In this document: piece by piece, positions 23,926 to 34,815 of the stretch
Layout of the letters: each line of letters opens with the position of its first letter
Position numbering within the stretch: the stretch's first letter is position 1
Assembly (NCBI GenBank): GCA_030272585.1
Contig: BSYQ01000011.1
Location: 310,001 to 374,000 of the forward strand
DNA length: 64,000 bases
Source of the DNA: Bryopsis sp. KO-2023
Lineage: Eukaryota > Chlorophyta > Ulvophyceae > Bryopsidales > Bryopsidaceae
Reading direction: 5' to 3'
Notes under the pieces: generated by a model
What the model was told of the DNA's origin: nothing
The model's database searches: none
What the model saw: the letters and a program-made list of their open reading frames with translations, nothing else
Program-made: the position numbers and the translations under genes

Positions 23926-26900
23926 TCAACATGAATCTGCCAAATTTTCAATTTCCTTCAAAGAATCATCAATCGAACCCTCATCAAATTGAAAATCAGC
24001 CTCCAAACTCTTGCACACCAATTCCATTACGGCTTCCCCATCATTGCTGGTGGCTGGAATCAAACCCAGCTTTTCCCCCTTGAGTATGGATTTCAACTGC
24101 ACATATTGTGCAAGTCCAGATGCCCTCCTGGCTGCCTCCACACGGGTTTCCAGGGAAGAAACCTGATCAGTCATGTCTTTATGCTGTTGCTCTATGTCTG
24201 ACAAATGACTGGTGGTTTCCGTCAGCTTGAGTTCGGCACTTTCTTTCTGAGCAGCGATATCCTTGGCTTGGGCTGATAGAGAGGCAGCTTGCTTGAAATC
24301 CTGATGGAGAAAATGTGTCAAATGGCGTTTTTTCTTATTTCTTATTTCGTTTTTTACAGCAGCAACAGCAGGAAAAAAAAATTATGCCTAGACACAGATA
24401 AAACAAACTCCGCACCAAAGAATCCTGAAACGAAGAACCTGTTTGCGATTTTCAGCAACAGCAATAGGACCATATCACTCATTTGTACAGTGGATGAGCC
24501 TTTCACAATAATGCTATGCACTTCAAACAAGAAAGACATAAGCAAATGCCAGCACAGCAGAACCCATCCTCACTTTGCTGGCAACCGCAGCTTTTTTCAG
24601 TTCGTCCAGTTCGGGCAGTCTGACTTCGGCCTTTCCGATTTCTTCCTGTAAGCTTCTGATGGTGATCCCCATGGTCACGATCTCGGAGCCCAAATCTTTC
24701 AAAGATTCCTTTTGGCTTTCATTCTCGGCCTCCAGTTGCTGTCGGGATTTCTCAGCCTCGCCCTTCGATTCCATCAACCTCGACAGAAGATCGAAAAGAT
24801 CTGAAAACATAAGCAACACAAGGATTGGCAGCTGTGCATGTCGATATCTATTTTTCGTTAACAGCTGCAGGTATGCAAGAAACTTCTTGAAGTTTGAGTT
24901 TCAGCTCGGACTGTTTCTCAGGACAATGGTGATCCAAGCGATCGCAAGTGGATTTGATAGGTTAACTATATTCATAAAATCGACCCTGTTGAGTTTCGAA
25001 CTCTAGAACATAGGTCTCCATGTCGAGACATGCTAAGAAGTGTTGGATAATGGCAATAATCGATTCGAAGAACTGTCAATGAGCTCTGACCTTTTTCCTT
25101 CTTCGAAACTTTCTTCAATGATTCCAGCTGCTGCTCATACTTGTCGCCTACCCCGGACAGCTCCTCAATCTGAAACACAACAAAACAACAAAGGAAGGAT
25201 CACATTACAAGCAAAAGAATGAAGGGAAACTAGAAACCAACTATTCACACAAGACTTTCGACAGAGAAGCTCTCCTTCTAGTTTCAAATTGGCTGCCTTC
25301 CAACCTCACACCACCCCTATATCAAATATAAAGAGGCCCATCGAAAAAAGAAAACAGAAACTCCACCATCGATACCTGAGCATCATACTCTTCCATCTGT
25401 TTGGCTAATCGTTCCCGCTTAGCCTTGCATTCGGCTTCCGACTGTTCGGCCTCTTTCTCGAGCTCAGTCACTTGTGCTTCTTCAGCATCCAGGCCAGTTT
25501 CCCTATCAGCCAAAGCAGCCGCTTCTTGCTCCAATTCAACATCATGCGAGTTGGCCAAATTCTGCACTTCGACCATCACATTCTCCAGAGCCGTTTCTTT
25601 CGCCGCCAGCTGCGCTTTCAGCTGATCGATTTCCATCTGATTTTTCAAAAAAGGGGGGGGGGGCGAAAGCAAACCAAAGATGCTCAGAGATAAGAAAAGA
25701 AAATTGATCTAAGGGCAAAAGAAAAGTATTTTTTGTTTAGTGCAAAAACGAAGGTAAGAAATCCACCTTGAGTGTCTCCTCTTCCTCATGTAAAGCAGTC
25801 AATTTGGTTTCTTTTTCTTGTTTTCTGGTGGCAGCGCTCTCTTCCATGATCGTTCGACACCTTTCAATGTCTGCTAGTTCGTGCGGGAGCCAATCCTCCC
25901 TTTCCTGGATTGTGGATCTCTTCTCGCTGAGAAGACTCTCCAATTCTTTCAATTCCTGAAAGAAAGAAAGAAATGAAGGAAGTGCTGGGTCAATATCCTC
26001 CCAACTGGCTTTTGCACTCGTTTGGATTCGAACCCGGGTCAATAACGTCACGTGGAGATTCCTGAAAAACTGCACCTCCTCGAAATGGGAGTAAATTCCT
26101 CTATCTTTCTCAGACCACTCTTCTCAGAAAATATGTCAGGGCCCAATCCAAACAGACTTCAATACTTTGAGCAATTTCACCAACGCTCTGATGCAAATCA
26201 TTACTCAATTTGTTACAAATTCACATACCGCCTCCATCTTTTCTCGCGTCTCATCGCTGGAAGTCTGGCGAGTTTCTCGGAGCCCTCTGACCTCAGCGAC
26301 AGCATCCACTAGGAAGTCCATCTGCACTCGGCGAATTTCCATTTGATCAGAGCCACAGGATTTCAAATCCTTCTCGACTTTGGCGATTTCCACCAGACAC
26401 CGTTCCACCTCCTCCTGCAAAGAGTCGATTTCGATGGCCAAGTTTGCCGCCTTTTCGAAATCCTCGTTTTCGACGGCTGCCGATTGTTGAGATTCCAGCT
26501 CCGAGATTTTGTCTGTCAAAGGAAAGAATTGGCAAAAAAGAAGCAAACATCACACATGAGCAATATTGGAATTACTAAGTGGTCTGACATGGGGGTGTCA
26601 ACCTGCGATGGAAAGAATTTTCATTGGACAAGTTTTGCTGCCGCTATATTTTACACATCGAAATACGTTCATACGGGCCTGAGTTTGATCTTAAGGGCAA
26701 TCAATAGGGTTAAATTTTTGTAATGCAAAAAGATCGTCCGCTCGATTAAGGATTTCGAATCTGATGGTAACGAATCCTGAAAAAAAAACTCCCAAATTAG
26801 CAACAACTATGGTGCAGGGGTTTGACCAACATTCACCCCACCTTTGTCTTTTGCCAATTGCTTCAGCGATCTCAACTGTTCCCCATTCAGAACAGTCATT

Positions 26901-29900
26901 TTCTTGTTCAATTTTTCCAGCGCTTGTTCAGTGGAAGTCGAATTACTGGCGGACCTCCTCCTCAAGTCATCCAATTGACTCTTGTTCTTGAAAGGATCAC
27001 CTCCGTTCCCCACAGCCAAGTTTTCGGAGCTGGAAGCAACCTCCAGCTTTTCTTGGACTTCTTTATGCTCTACCCCATCCACTTGCTGATCCAGGAGGAC
27101 GGTGGCTGCTGGAGGGCTTGCACCTCCAGGTTTGATATTGATAGAATCCAGTTCAGCTGGCAGAAAATGCACCACCCACACAGTGTCAAATGTGTTGTTC
27201 TCTTTTGAATCTGCCCTATCGTACCAAACACGCGCATCTGAAAACGAAAACTCGTTTAATTTTGTTCCCAGTTTTGGTTTGAACAGTGCTTATCACAACG
27301 GCAGAAATAAGAATACTCAACATAAACTCCAAAGAAAAGAAAGAAAAAAATCATGGCCTGAATTTTGATGCAGGCGTCGACCTACATTACTCCTAGGATC
27401 AACCACCCCACAACAACCACCTGAGGCGCTGTTCTCAGTCGTGGAGCCAATGTCCAAATCGCCCCCAGCACTGCTTGCACCGACCGCATCCTCCCGAACT
27501 GGCACTTCACCACCTTTAGAATTCACTTCACTCTCCGAAGCCTTTGATTTCAGCCCCACATCCACCCACGAACCCACACTCTTCACCGTTACCTCGCTCC
27601 CAGTACTGCGAATAGATTCCGAGGCTCGGCCATAGCCGATTTGATTGATTTTCTTCTTCTTTTTCCCCAAACCTGGTTTTTGGACGGTGGGGGCTACGTA
27701 GGGCTGTGGAGGATTTGTGGTTGTCGACGGGGAGGGCTCCGGTGAGATCGCAACGGGTTTTGCTGATTCTGGAACCGCTGTCGGGGTTGGCGCTGTGCTG
27801 GCTGTGTTCACGGATTCTGCAATAGCCGGCACTCATGTCTGACATGAAATATTTTTTTATCGACAGAAAAAATATTTTTTTTATTCACCTGAGTTGCTTG
27901 TGAAAGGAGTTTCGTGGGCAAACTATGGACACAGCAAAACATGTTTCTGGAATTCATTTTGCACATAGACATATATATATATATATATGCGTCAATACCT
28001 CGACTTTATTTTGTGTTCGATTCTGCTTACCAAGGCTGATGGGCTCCACTGTCACAAGATCACTGAAAAGATCTAGATCCAGTTCAGGTCTTCCTGCAGC
28101 TGGACCCTTTTCTCCATCGTTTTGGCTGGAGACAGTAGGTTTTGAGAGAGTTGATGCTGTTGTTGGGGCCGCAGCAGAATTCCCAACATCTGATATAGAC
28201 AACCCACTGAATCACAACAATCACAAAATTTGTTTGTATTTAAAATATGTAATTTTCTTAAAAACACATTTCCACTCACTGCTTTTGAATATTCTGTGGT
28301 GGTTTGGGGGATCCAATACCTTTTTAATGCTCTAGCTCTACCAATATGTTGTTTCTTTGTAGGTAGGTTGCTTTTTAAAATTTATTTTGCAATATTTCAC
28401 ACGTTATTCCCCCCTCCCCTTTTCAAAAACAAAGCCCCACAACAACGGAGATTAAAAAGAAAATCGAATACGAAAAATCAATCACCTTTTTTAAAGAAAT
28501 TCCAAAGCACCTGAATAAATCATCCATGCCGCCGTCTGCCTGGAACTCAGGGTTTGTCTGACCTGAAGCCACCAGTGGGCTCCTCGGCATGTCAGACATT
28601 TTCGAAACTGTGCTTTCCGTCACTTTTTGCAGTTCCCTCTGTACCTCAGACACTTGCCTAAACAAACAAAAAAACAGGTCAATAACATGACCAATACAGA
28701 TAGACGTACACATATTCTCTATTACTAATGCATAATGATGCTGCCCCAGGTTCTTGCATGAAAACAATTACTGATTGACGATAAAAATAGACACTGTTGA
28801 CACTGTCAAAAATAGACACTGTTAGTTATTGACTAACCTGATTTTCTTCCGTTTCAATATCTACAGTTTCTGATTTCTTTGACCGTTATTGCGGACTTGC
28901 ACATCTTCTGATGGTTTTTCGGTCAAACCTAATGGGTAATTAGGTAATTAGTGTGATGTTCTTACAGATCACTCTTTTTTAATGCAAACATGCAAGATAG
29001 AAAAACTGAATGGCAAAACACAAAAAGTACTCCAAACAAAATCTGATCGTATCTGTTTGAAGAATCATGTAATTTACAAGGCTGCTGCTTTGCACCAACC
29101 ACTTGTACTTAGAGGGATGATGCTTCATTTTTTTGTGCACCCTTTTTTTTGGGGGGGGGGTGTTAGATTTAAAAAAGAAAAACAGAGTGGCAGCAACTCA
29201 CTCGATCCAAATTTCCTTCATGCTGTCACCAGCTGGCATGCTCCTGACGTGATTATCAAGCTGGGACACTACAAGTATCATTAGAAAAAGCAAATTAAAC
29301 AGGCCAGCCCTACTGATTATCCAATTGCCAGTGAAACAGGAAACGCAGCTCATTCAGAAGAGTGACATCTCACAGCATCGGAACGCTTTCATGCAACTGT
29401 GTGTCAAATTAGGCGATCCAGAAACTGATAAATTAAAAACGTTAGATGGATTTCTTTTGCAGTTTCAAAGTTTCATTGTTGCTGGGATGAACTCTGGAAA
29501 AAAAAGAAAAACAATCCTGATTGGCACAAAAAGGCCAAAAATAGAGAATCAAACCGAACATCTCCAAGGAAGTTTCTTTTCGAAGACACACAGCACCCAT
29601 TTGGAGCGCTTTGGCTTTCGACGTCTTCTCAATGGGGGAATTCCACACAAACAACCCTCGAGCAATCACAAAGCCCAGCACCTCCCCTTTCTAAGTTTTC
29701 GCACCACCAAAAGAGTATTCTTCGCACCTAGTCTCGTCGCCTCGTTCAGGGAGGGAAAGGGATCTGCGATAGAATCGTCGTCACGCAGTTTCCCCAAGAT
29801 CTCCTGAGCCTGCGCCAAGAACTTGCTGGGGTCGGCACCCGACTCCGTCGTACCCTCTCCATCCCTCGAGCTCTTAGACTTTTGATGAAACAGCTTCCTG

Positions 29901-29905
29901 AACAT
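23926..29905 (-). CDS. Coiled-coil protein with UVR-like motif, 933 aa
   Basis: Thirteen exons join in phase: 29905-29728, 29268-29202, 28657-28511, 28293-28280, 28189-28031, 27816-27391, 27237-26842, 26512-26229, 25955-25767, 25636-25376, 25169-25091, 24800-24574, 24300-23926. The N-terminal third is acidic and Ser/Thr/Pro-rich with patches such as ELDLDLFSDL and GKKKKKINQIGYGR. The part after about residue 430 is heptad-rich coiled coil (QLKAQLAAKETALE, ELEKEAEQSEAE, SLQEEIGKAE). A UVR-like helix pair (NEDFEKAANLAIEIDSLQEE, about residues 476-500) opens the coiled coil. UVR motifs mediate protein-protein contact in UvrB/UvrC and in many eukaryotic proteins, so no function follows from it. 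Long coiled coil behind a disordered acidic head would suit a scaffold or tether. The 14-nt exon 28293-28280 is needed to keep frame. Confidence 0.75.
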
Positions 29906-31184
29906 TGCGAACCCACGTCGATCGCGCTCTTCTTTCTGCTTGCTTTTTTATGGCCCTTGCGGATGGGTGGGTGCTCTGAAGTGAAGTATACCGTCTGTCT
30001 GACAGGATTTGCATTACCGCAGTCATTATCTTCATCTGTTTCCTTTAGATTTCTGGAGCCTCCTGTGTTTTTGTCCAAAGTTTGGACTCCAAACAAAACT
30101 GTTGAGGGATGTAGGGGCTCTAGCTGGTGCTGCGTGGGTGTTTTCGTTGGGGAGCACCAAATGAACCTTTTGTCGGATATCTAGTAAACTTTTGCCGCCT
30201 CCTTGCTCCATAGTATGGTCCATGTAGAGACAAAGATAATTGTTTTTAAATGATCCGGATTACGTCTTTTTCCTTATCTTTTTCGATCTCGCTTTTTGGT
30301 CACTTCTTTTTACATGTATGGGTCTGATTTTCGGAGTTGGAGTTGCAACTTCAAAACCAATTGGTTTTGAATCTACGGGGCTTGTGCTTTTGGCCCATCC
30401 AGTTGTGAATCAACAGTTCGTTTTTTTGGCATGATGGGGGTTGGTAGGCTTCCCGTTGATGGTAAATTAAATGAATTTTTGACGAGAGCAACGCCTGATG
30501 GCGGCCAAAAACCGTCAAGATAAGGAGAGCTTGGAAATGGGGACGTCATGAAAGTAAAAATGAATGAATAAAAGTTCATCCTGTATAAGAAAAAGCACCT
30601 TGACACGGCCGCTATAATATTGTTTAGGTCGCATAGCATACAAACTAAACATCTACGGTCTTGTTCGCAACGATGCAGAGTCGCTGTTTACTTACATATC
30701 TAAAAGTTTGAGGAGCAGGCGGCTGCTTCGTATTGTGGTCCTTCGAACGATGTCAGACTGAAGTGTTGGCTCCTAACGTATCTCGACACTGTCAAAGCAC
30801 GGCTGAAGTCTTGAGAAGGCGCCATTTGCCCGCGCGAGTGCGAAGAAAGCTTTGCTAGTGACACTTCCAAGCGGAAGATTTTGCCATTTGGTGCTACGCT
30901 CCATACGGGACAACACGAATACTAACGGCCAACCATATCTAGAACGGAATCCAAGGTACACTGTGCAGCTGCGGTGCGAGCGGGTCAGGCTTTCGGTTGA
31001 TAACAGGGCTGCCGACACAATTCAGCCTTTGGAGCGCGAACATAGCCAGGTGTGTACGAATGCTGCTCTGCGAAGGAAGTGCATCTGTTTCCAGGGAAGG
31101 GTAAAGAGTTCGACGAAGTAGCTGGACTTCACACAACGTTGCCTGCGAGCTTTTTTCTAAACTAGTTTTTTGCCCGTAGACAAG
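29906..31184. promoter_or_regulatory. Divergent intergenic region
   Basis: Separates the start of the coiled-coil gene (minus, 29905) from the start of the basic protein gene (plus, 31185), so it should carry both promoters. I see no clear TATA box and no coding frame. A stretch near 30430-30475 (GGCATGATGGGGGTTGGTAG) resembles one at about 9118-9140, perhaps a repeat remnant. Confidence 0.4.
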
Positions 31185-32954
31185 ATGGCTCCCAAGAGGA
31201 GATACAAGACAAACAGAACAAGGACGTCTGCTGCTCCCTGCAGCTCGGTGCAGCGGAGCAAAGGAGTTTCTCAAGACAAGAGTGCCATAAACTTGTTCGT
31301 TGGAGGACAGAGAGTCGATCGCTTGAAAAAAGACAGTCTTGTCGATGAAGTTGAGGAGAGTGGCGGAGATGTGGGCACTTGCGTCAAACACCAAGAAATA
31401 CAAGATTTCGATCAATTTTTCAAAGCTTCCCTGACGGTGCCTAAATCCTCAGGGTTTGCAGCTGATGATGGGTGAGGGGAGCTTCTTGTTTGCACTGATT
31501 TCTGAAAACCATACAATAGTAAGAGCACCAGAATTCGAGTTTACACACACACTCTCTCTCTCCTGTTTCTTTCAAGGTGCACATCACTTCGATCGCGCCT
31601 TCCTGACATTGCCCCAAGGTTTGAGATACTCAAGATTGAGCAAGGGGAATGCGGGGATATGCAAGTTGGATCAACAGGCCTTGAAATACCACCTCTTCCT
31701 GTTGAGGCTCCCTCTTCAGCAAATACATTGGACGAGGATATGAATATCCAGAATCCTCTCTATCGGCGAAATTCTTTGTGCTCAACTGGAGGTGTGATTG
31801 ATGGGGTTCAGCATACAGATGGGAGGGAAGATGATTCTCAACATGAAATATTGGAAGGAAACAGCAGGGAGAATACTCCGATTCCACGCCGGACTAGTGG
31901 TGATAGCTCGACGTCTTTTTGTCCTTCTGCCACTGATTCCGTGCTAACACCAAGAGGCTCGAAAGGAAAAAGAACCCCACAAAGAAGGTATTCCCTGAGA
32001 CGGCTCCGGCGCAAACGTCACTATCTCTTGTCAAAGCTACAAGGAGTGGAGCTTGCCATCGAACAAGCAGAAAATGTGGATTGTAAAGAAGATTTGATCG
32101 GTGGCGGCGGAGGAGGAGATAGAGGTGTTCTCGATGAAGATTGGCGGAGGTTCTTTTATGAATCGCCCCACAATCGTCCAGAGACGTCTCCTGTATTCAT
32201 GCCTTCGGATTCAACATATGGGAAACGAGCTTCCCTCAAATTGAGAAAAACTTGTTCAGATAGCGAGGAGTCCTCTCCGAACTGCGTCCAAGTACATCAA
32301 CTGAATGCGTTGAGGGAAGCCAGGGCAATGCGGCGGCGGAGCTTTGATGAGGCCCTCTTGTCGAACATGAATGAGAAGTTCAAATTGCTGGAAGCTCAAT
32401 TCGCCCAACTCAAGTTGAACCCAGTGTGTCGGAGAGGGACGACGGTTCAGGCGGAATCCCCAGACCTGGACCCTGCAAAACCTGATGATAATGGGATGAA
32501 GCAGGAGCACAACGCTTCCACCGGGAGCAAGCCCACACCACCTACAACAGCCCCGCCACAAGTGGTTCCCCCTGTACAGAGAAGATCAAAAACTCCACCA
32601 AGAAAGCCAGCGGCGAAAGTTGAACGACGACCACCAGAAAAACCAGAGTCGTTTGTATTTAGAGATGCCAAAGCGTTGGGTCATGTGGGGAAGAAGCCGC
32701 AAATCGCCCACTGCTTACCAGCTGTGCAAACACGCAGTGCCAGTATGCAGGTGAGAGTTGCAAGGCCTGCAACGAGTCTATTACGGAAAAACCCAACTCA
32801 CAGACCAATGCGGGACTACGAGGTCGCTCTGTCACCGCGCCGAGGGCCAATTCGGAAACCATCGGCAAGGGCGAGACCCCCAAGAAGACCAAACACAGCA
32901 AACCACCAGCGGAGAAAGAAAATGGATATCATAATGCCAGTAATGCTGGGGTGA
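31185..32954 (+). CDS. Basic Ser/Pro-rich protein of unknown function, 554 aa
   Basis: Two exons, 31185-31471 and 31577-32954, join across a GT-AG intron (phase 2) and give 554 aa. The ATG at 31185 (MAPKRRYKTNR) is preferred over the one at 31170 because it lies in a better AAGATGG context. The N-terminus is basic, followed by a conserved-looking core (INLFVGGQRVDRLKKDSL). The middle has a strongly basic helix (RRYSLRRLRRKRHYLLSKL) and a Gly run. The last third is Pro/Arg/Ser-rich with TP and SP sites (RRSKTPPRKP, LSPRRGPIRKP), suggesting a phosphorylated, nucleic-acid- or microtubule-binding tail. That is inference; I recognise no family. The chromovirus inserted about 950 bp downstream of its stop. 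Confidence 0.7.
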
Positions 32955-33902
32955 ATGATTTTTCTTGCGAGGTGTTTCTGGGGCAGTACATAGTGTTGCA
33001 AATTAGAATGGACGTTGCAAGGTCTTGATATGTTGCCGCAGAGACTTCCGGAAGTGGGTTTATAGTCATAGCATGTGGTGAAGAGATATGACAATTAACC
33101 TTCTAATAACTTCAGAGTCACAAAGGACCTCGAGAAGACTTGTGTCCACAGAACACTGAACCAGAGAAAAATTCGAACAAACCCCGTTGTTGGTCTGGTC
33201 TTCCAGCCACACCCACATTCTCGTCTGATCGAGTCTTTGTTGAAATACGTCCATTGGGTCGCCAATAATCCGGATCTTTTGAGGCTGAGATGTCAAAACT
33301 GGAGCCTGGTCTGGTGGTGTTCTTCTTCGAACACACCGACACTTGTCCACCCAGCTGCACAACCTAATCTTTCCCTTACAATCTCAATCATCAAACCGAT
33401 ATTAGAGCGCCCATTCCACGGAAACTCGTACGTATCGTAATAAAGATGCAACCATGAGTTTCATTCTCCAGCAAGGATTCAACTGATATGTGCATGCGTC
33501 ATGCTTTCGTTTTGATTGCTACACTCTGTGATACCCTTCCTCTCTAGGGAAAGAAGAATGGATTATTGGGTTTTCCATTACTTGAAGTGGATATTGAAGA
33601 CCTTTTTCGTGCATAGGTAAAAACTCGGAACCCACTAACAAGCAGCACAATTTAGAAAACAATATTCAATGCAGAATAAAGCAACGGTTTCCTCGAATTT
33701 TGAATTCTTTTTGTACAATGAGGGGTTGTAGCAACCCTACTACCCCCAGAAGAGATTCATTTATCAATGGCTTTATTGATGGCTTCACCCATTCACTCCA
33801 AATTGAGGGGAATGGTTTGTTTTCACATGAAAACCAAGCATGCACCACTGTGGATTGACATGGTTCGACAGAATCTGTTTGGGTTAAAATGGGCACCATA
33901 CC
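32955..33902. other. Intergenic flank of the chromovirus insertion
   Basis: Sequence 3' of the basic-protein gene up to the 5' LTR. I see no gene. The last five bases (33898-33902, ATACC) are the left copy of the target-site duplication. Confidence 0.5.
33898..33902. repeat. Target-site duplication, left copy (ATACC)
   Basis: The five bases directly before the 5' LTR match the five bases directly after the 3' LTR (43372-43376). Five bp is the usual duplication for Ty3/Gypsy integrases. Confidence 0.9.
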
Positions 33903-34290
33903 TGATACGAACGTCCGTCGTATGACACGTGGTTCGGCCCACTCACCCAACACGTGGTTCGGCCTGACAGTAGTCGGACCGAACCAGCTCACCATCATCA
34001 TAGTCACACATTAAGGGAGAGGTCCAGGCCGCCTCTGAGGTGGCAACCCTCAGTTCGGCCTGGAGCCTCACATTCAGCTTAGGGTCCATTAGGACACGGC
34101 CAAGGGGCCATTAGAACGCTGAGTTGGATGAAAGGGTTGGACAGGCTGTCGGCCCGGCCGAATACTTATTCGGCCCGGACCACAGCCTCATTGTAACTTG
34201 GACTATTGTAAAGTTCCTTGTTTGAAGGTGTTTCCGTGCTCTAGACGTAAGTCCACTCGACTAGTCTATCTTGTTCCAACGTTTGTATCA
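33903..34290 (+). repeat. 5' LTR of the chromovirus
   Basis: 388 bp, beginning TGATACGAACG and ending TTTGTATCA. It contains an internal near-direct repeat ACACGTGGTTCGGCC (about 33927 and 33953) and many CGGCC-type words. No obvious TATA box. Confidence 0.95.
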
Positions 34291-34292
34291 AC

Positions 34293-34306
34293 TGGTTTCG
34301 GAGCCG
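34293..34306 (+). other. Putative tRNA primer-binding site
   Basis: TGGTTTCGGAGCC starts two bases after the 5' LTR. It differs at two positions from the initiator-methionine primer site common in plant LTR elements (TGGTATCAGAGCC). The spacing and the leading TGG fit minus-strand priming by a tRNA ending in CCA. The tRNA identity is inferred. Confidence 0.6.
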
Positions 34307-34335
34307 AAGCCGGAACCAAGACCCATACCACCCGT

Positions 34336-34815
34336 ATGTCGAACAGCCACCCTACCTCGCCCCAGTCCTCCGCCGGCACACACGAACACCCGACCTTCCG
34401 TTATCTCTCGGTGCCAGAGGAGCTGGTCGCACCGCATTGGAGAAGATTTTATATCGACCAATTGGCCTTTTGTTACGGAGGACCAAGCGTGATCGAAGGC
34501 GTACCCCCTGGACTTGAGGGACCACCTATTCGAAGGCCGAGCCCCGTACCACCACCTACCGGGCCGAACGACAACGACGACACAGAAAGTGTCGGAAGCT
34601 GTGACTCCTGCTTCACAGAGGAGGAAAGAAACGACCCGGAGTTTCTGCGTTTCTACGCTGAAGTCCAAGAGCACCTACGCAACCGGCGGGCAAACTCGGC
34701 CGAGGAACCTCTTCGCAATCGGGACCCACGGCTCGCACACGGAGTCCAACCATGGACCTCATACCATACGAGCCAGCCGAAGCCATCGCCTATCCCGACG
34801 GAGTGGAGGAGATGA
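34336..34815 (+). CDS. Chromovirus ORF1, small acidic protein ahead of gag
   Basis: A 159-codon frame starting 46 bases after the 5' LTR and overlapping the start of gag by 64 nt. Gag lies in the -1 frame relative to it. The product is Pro-rich and acidic with an early block (FRYLSVPEELVAPHWRRFYIDQLAF), a Pro-rich middle, and an acidic SVGSCDSCFTEEE segment. I recognise no domain. Being the first AUG frame on the genomic RNA, it could be a true protein, part of a Gag extension made by frameshifting, or an upstream ORF that tunes Gag translation. Confidence 0.5.
   Translation: MSNSHPTSPQSSAGTHEHPTFRYLSVPEELVAPHWRRFYIDQLAFCYGGPSVIEGVPPGLEGPPIRRPSPVPPPTGPNDNDDTESVGSCDSCFTEEERNDPEFLRFYAEVQEHLRNRRANSAEEPLRNRDPRLAHGVQPWTSYHTSQPKPSPIPTEWRR

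Noticed and set aside
30939-31415. 158-codon minus-strand open frame over the start of the basic-protein gene
   Set aside because: Antisense to exon 1 of the plus-strand gene and its upstream region, with no domain.
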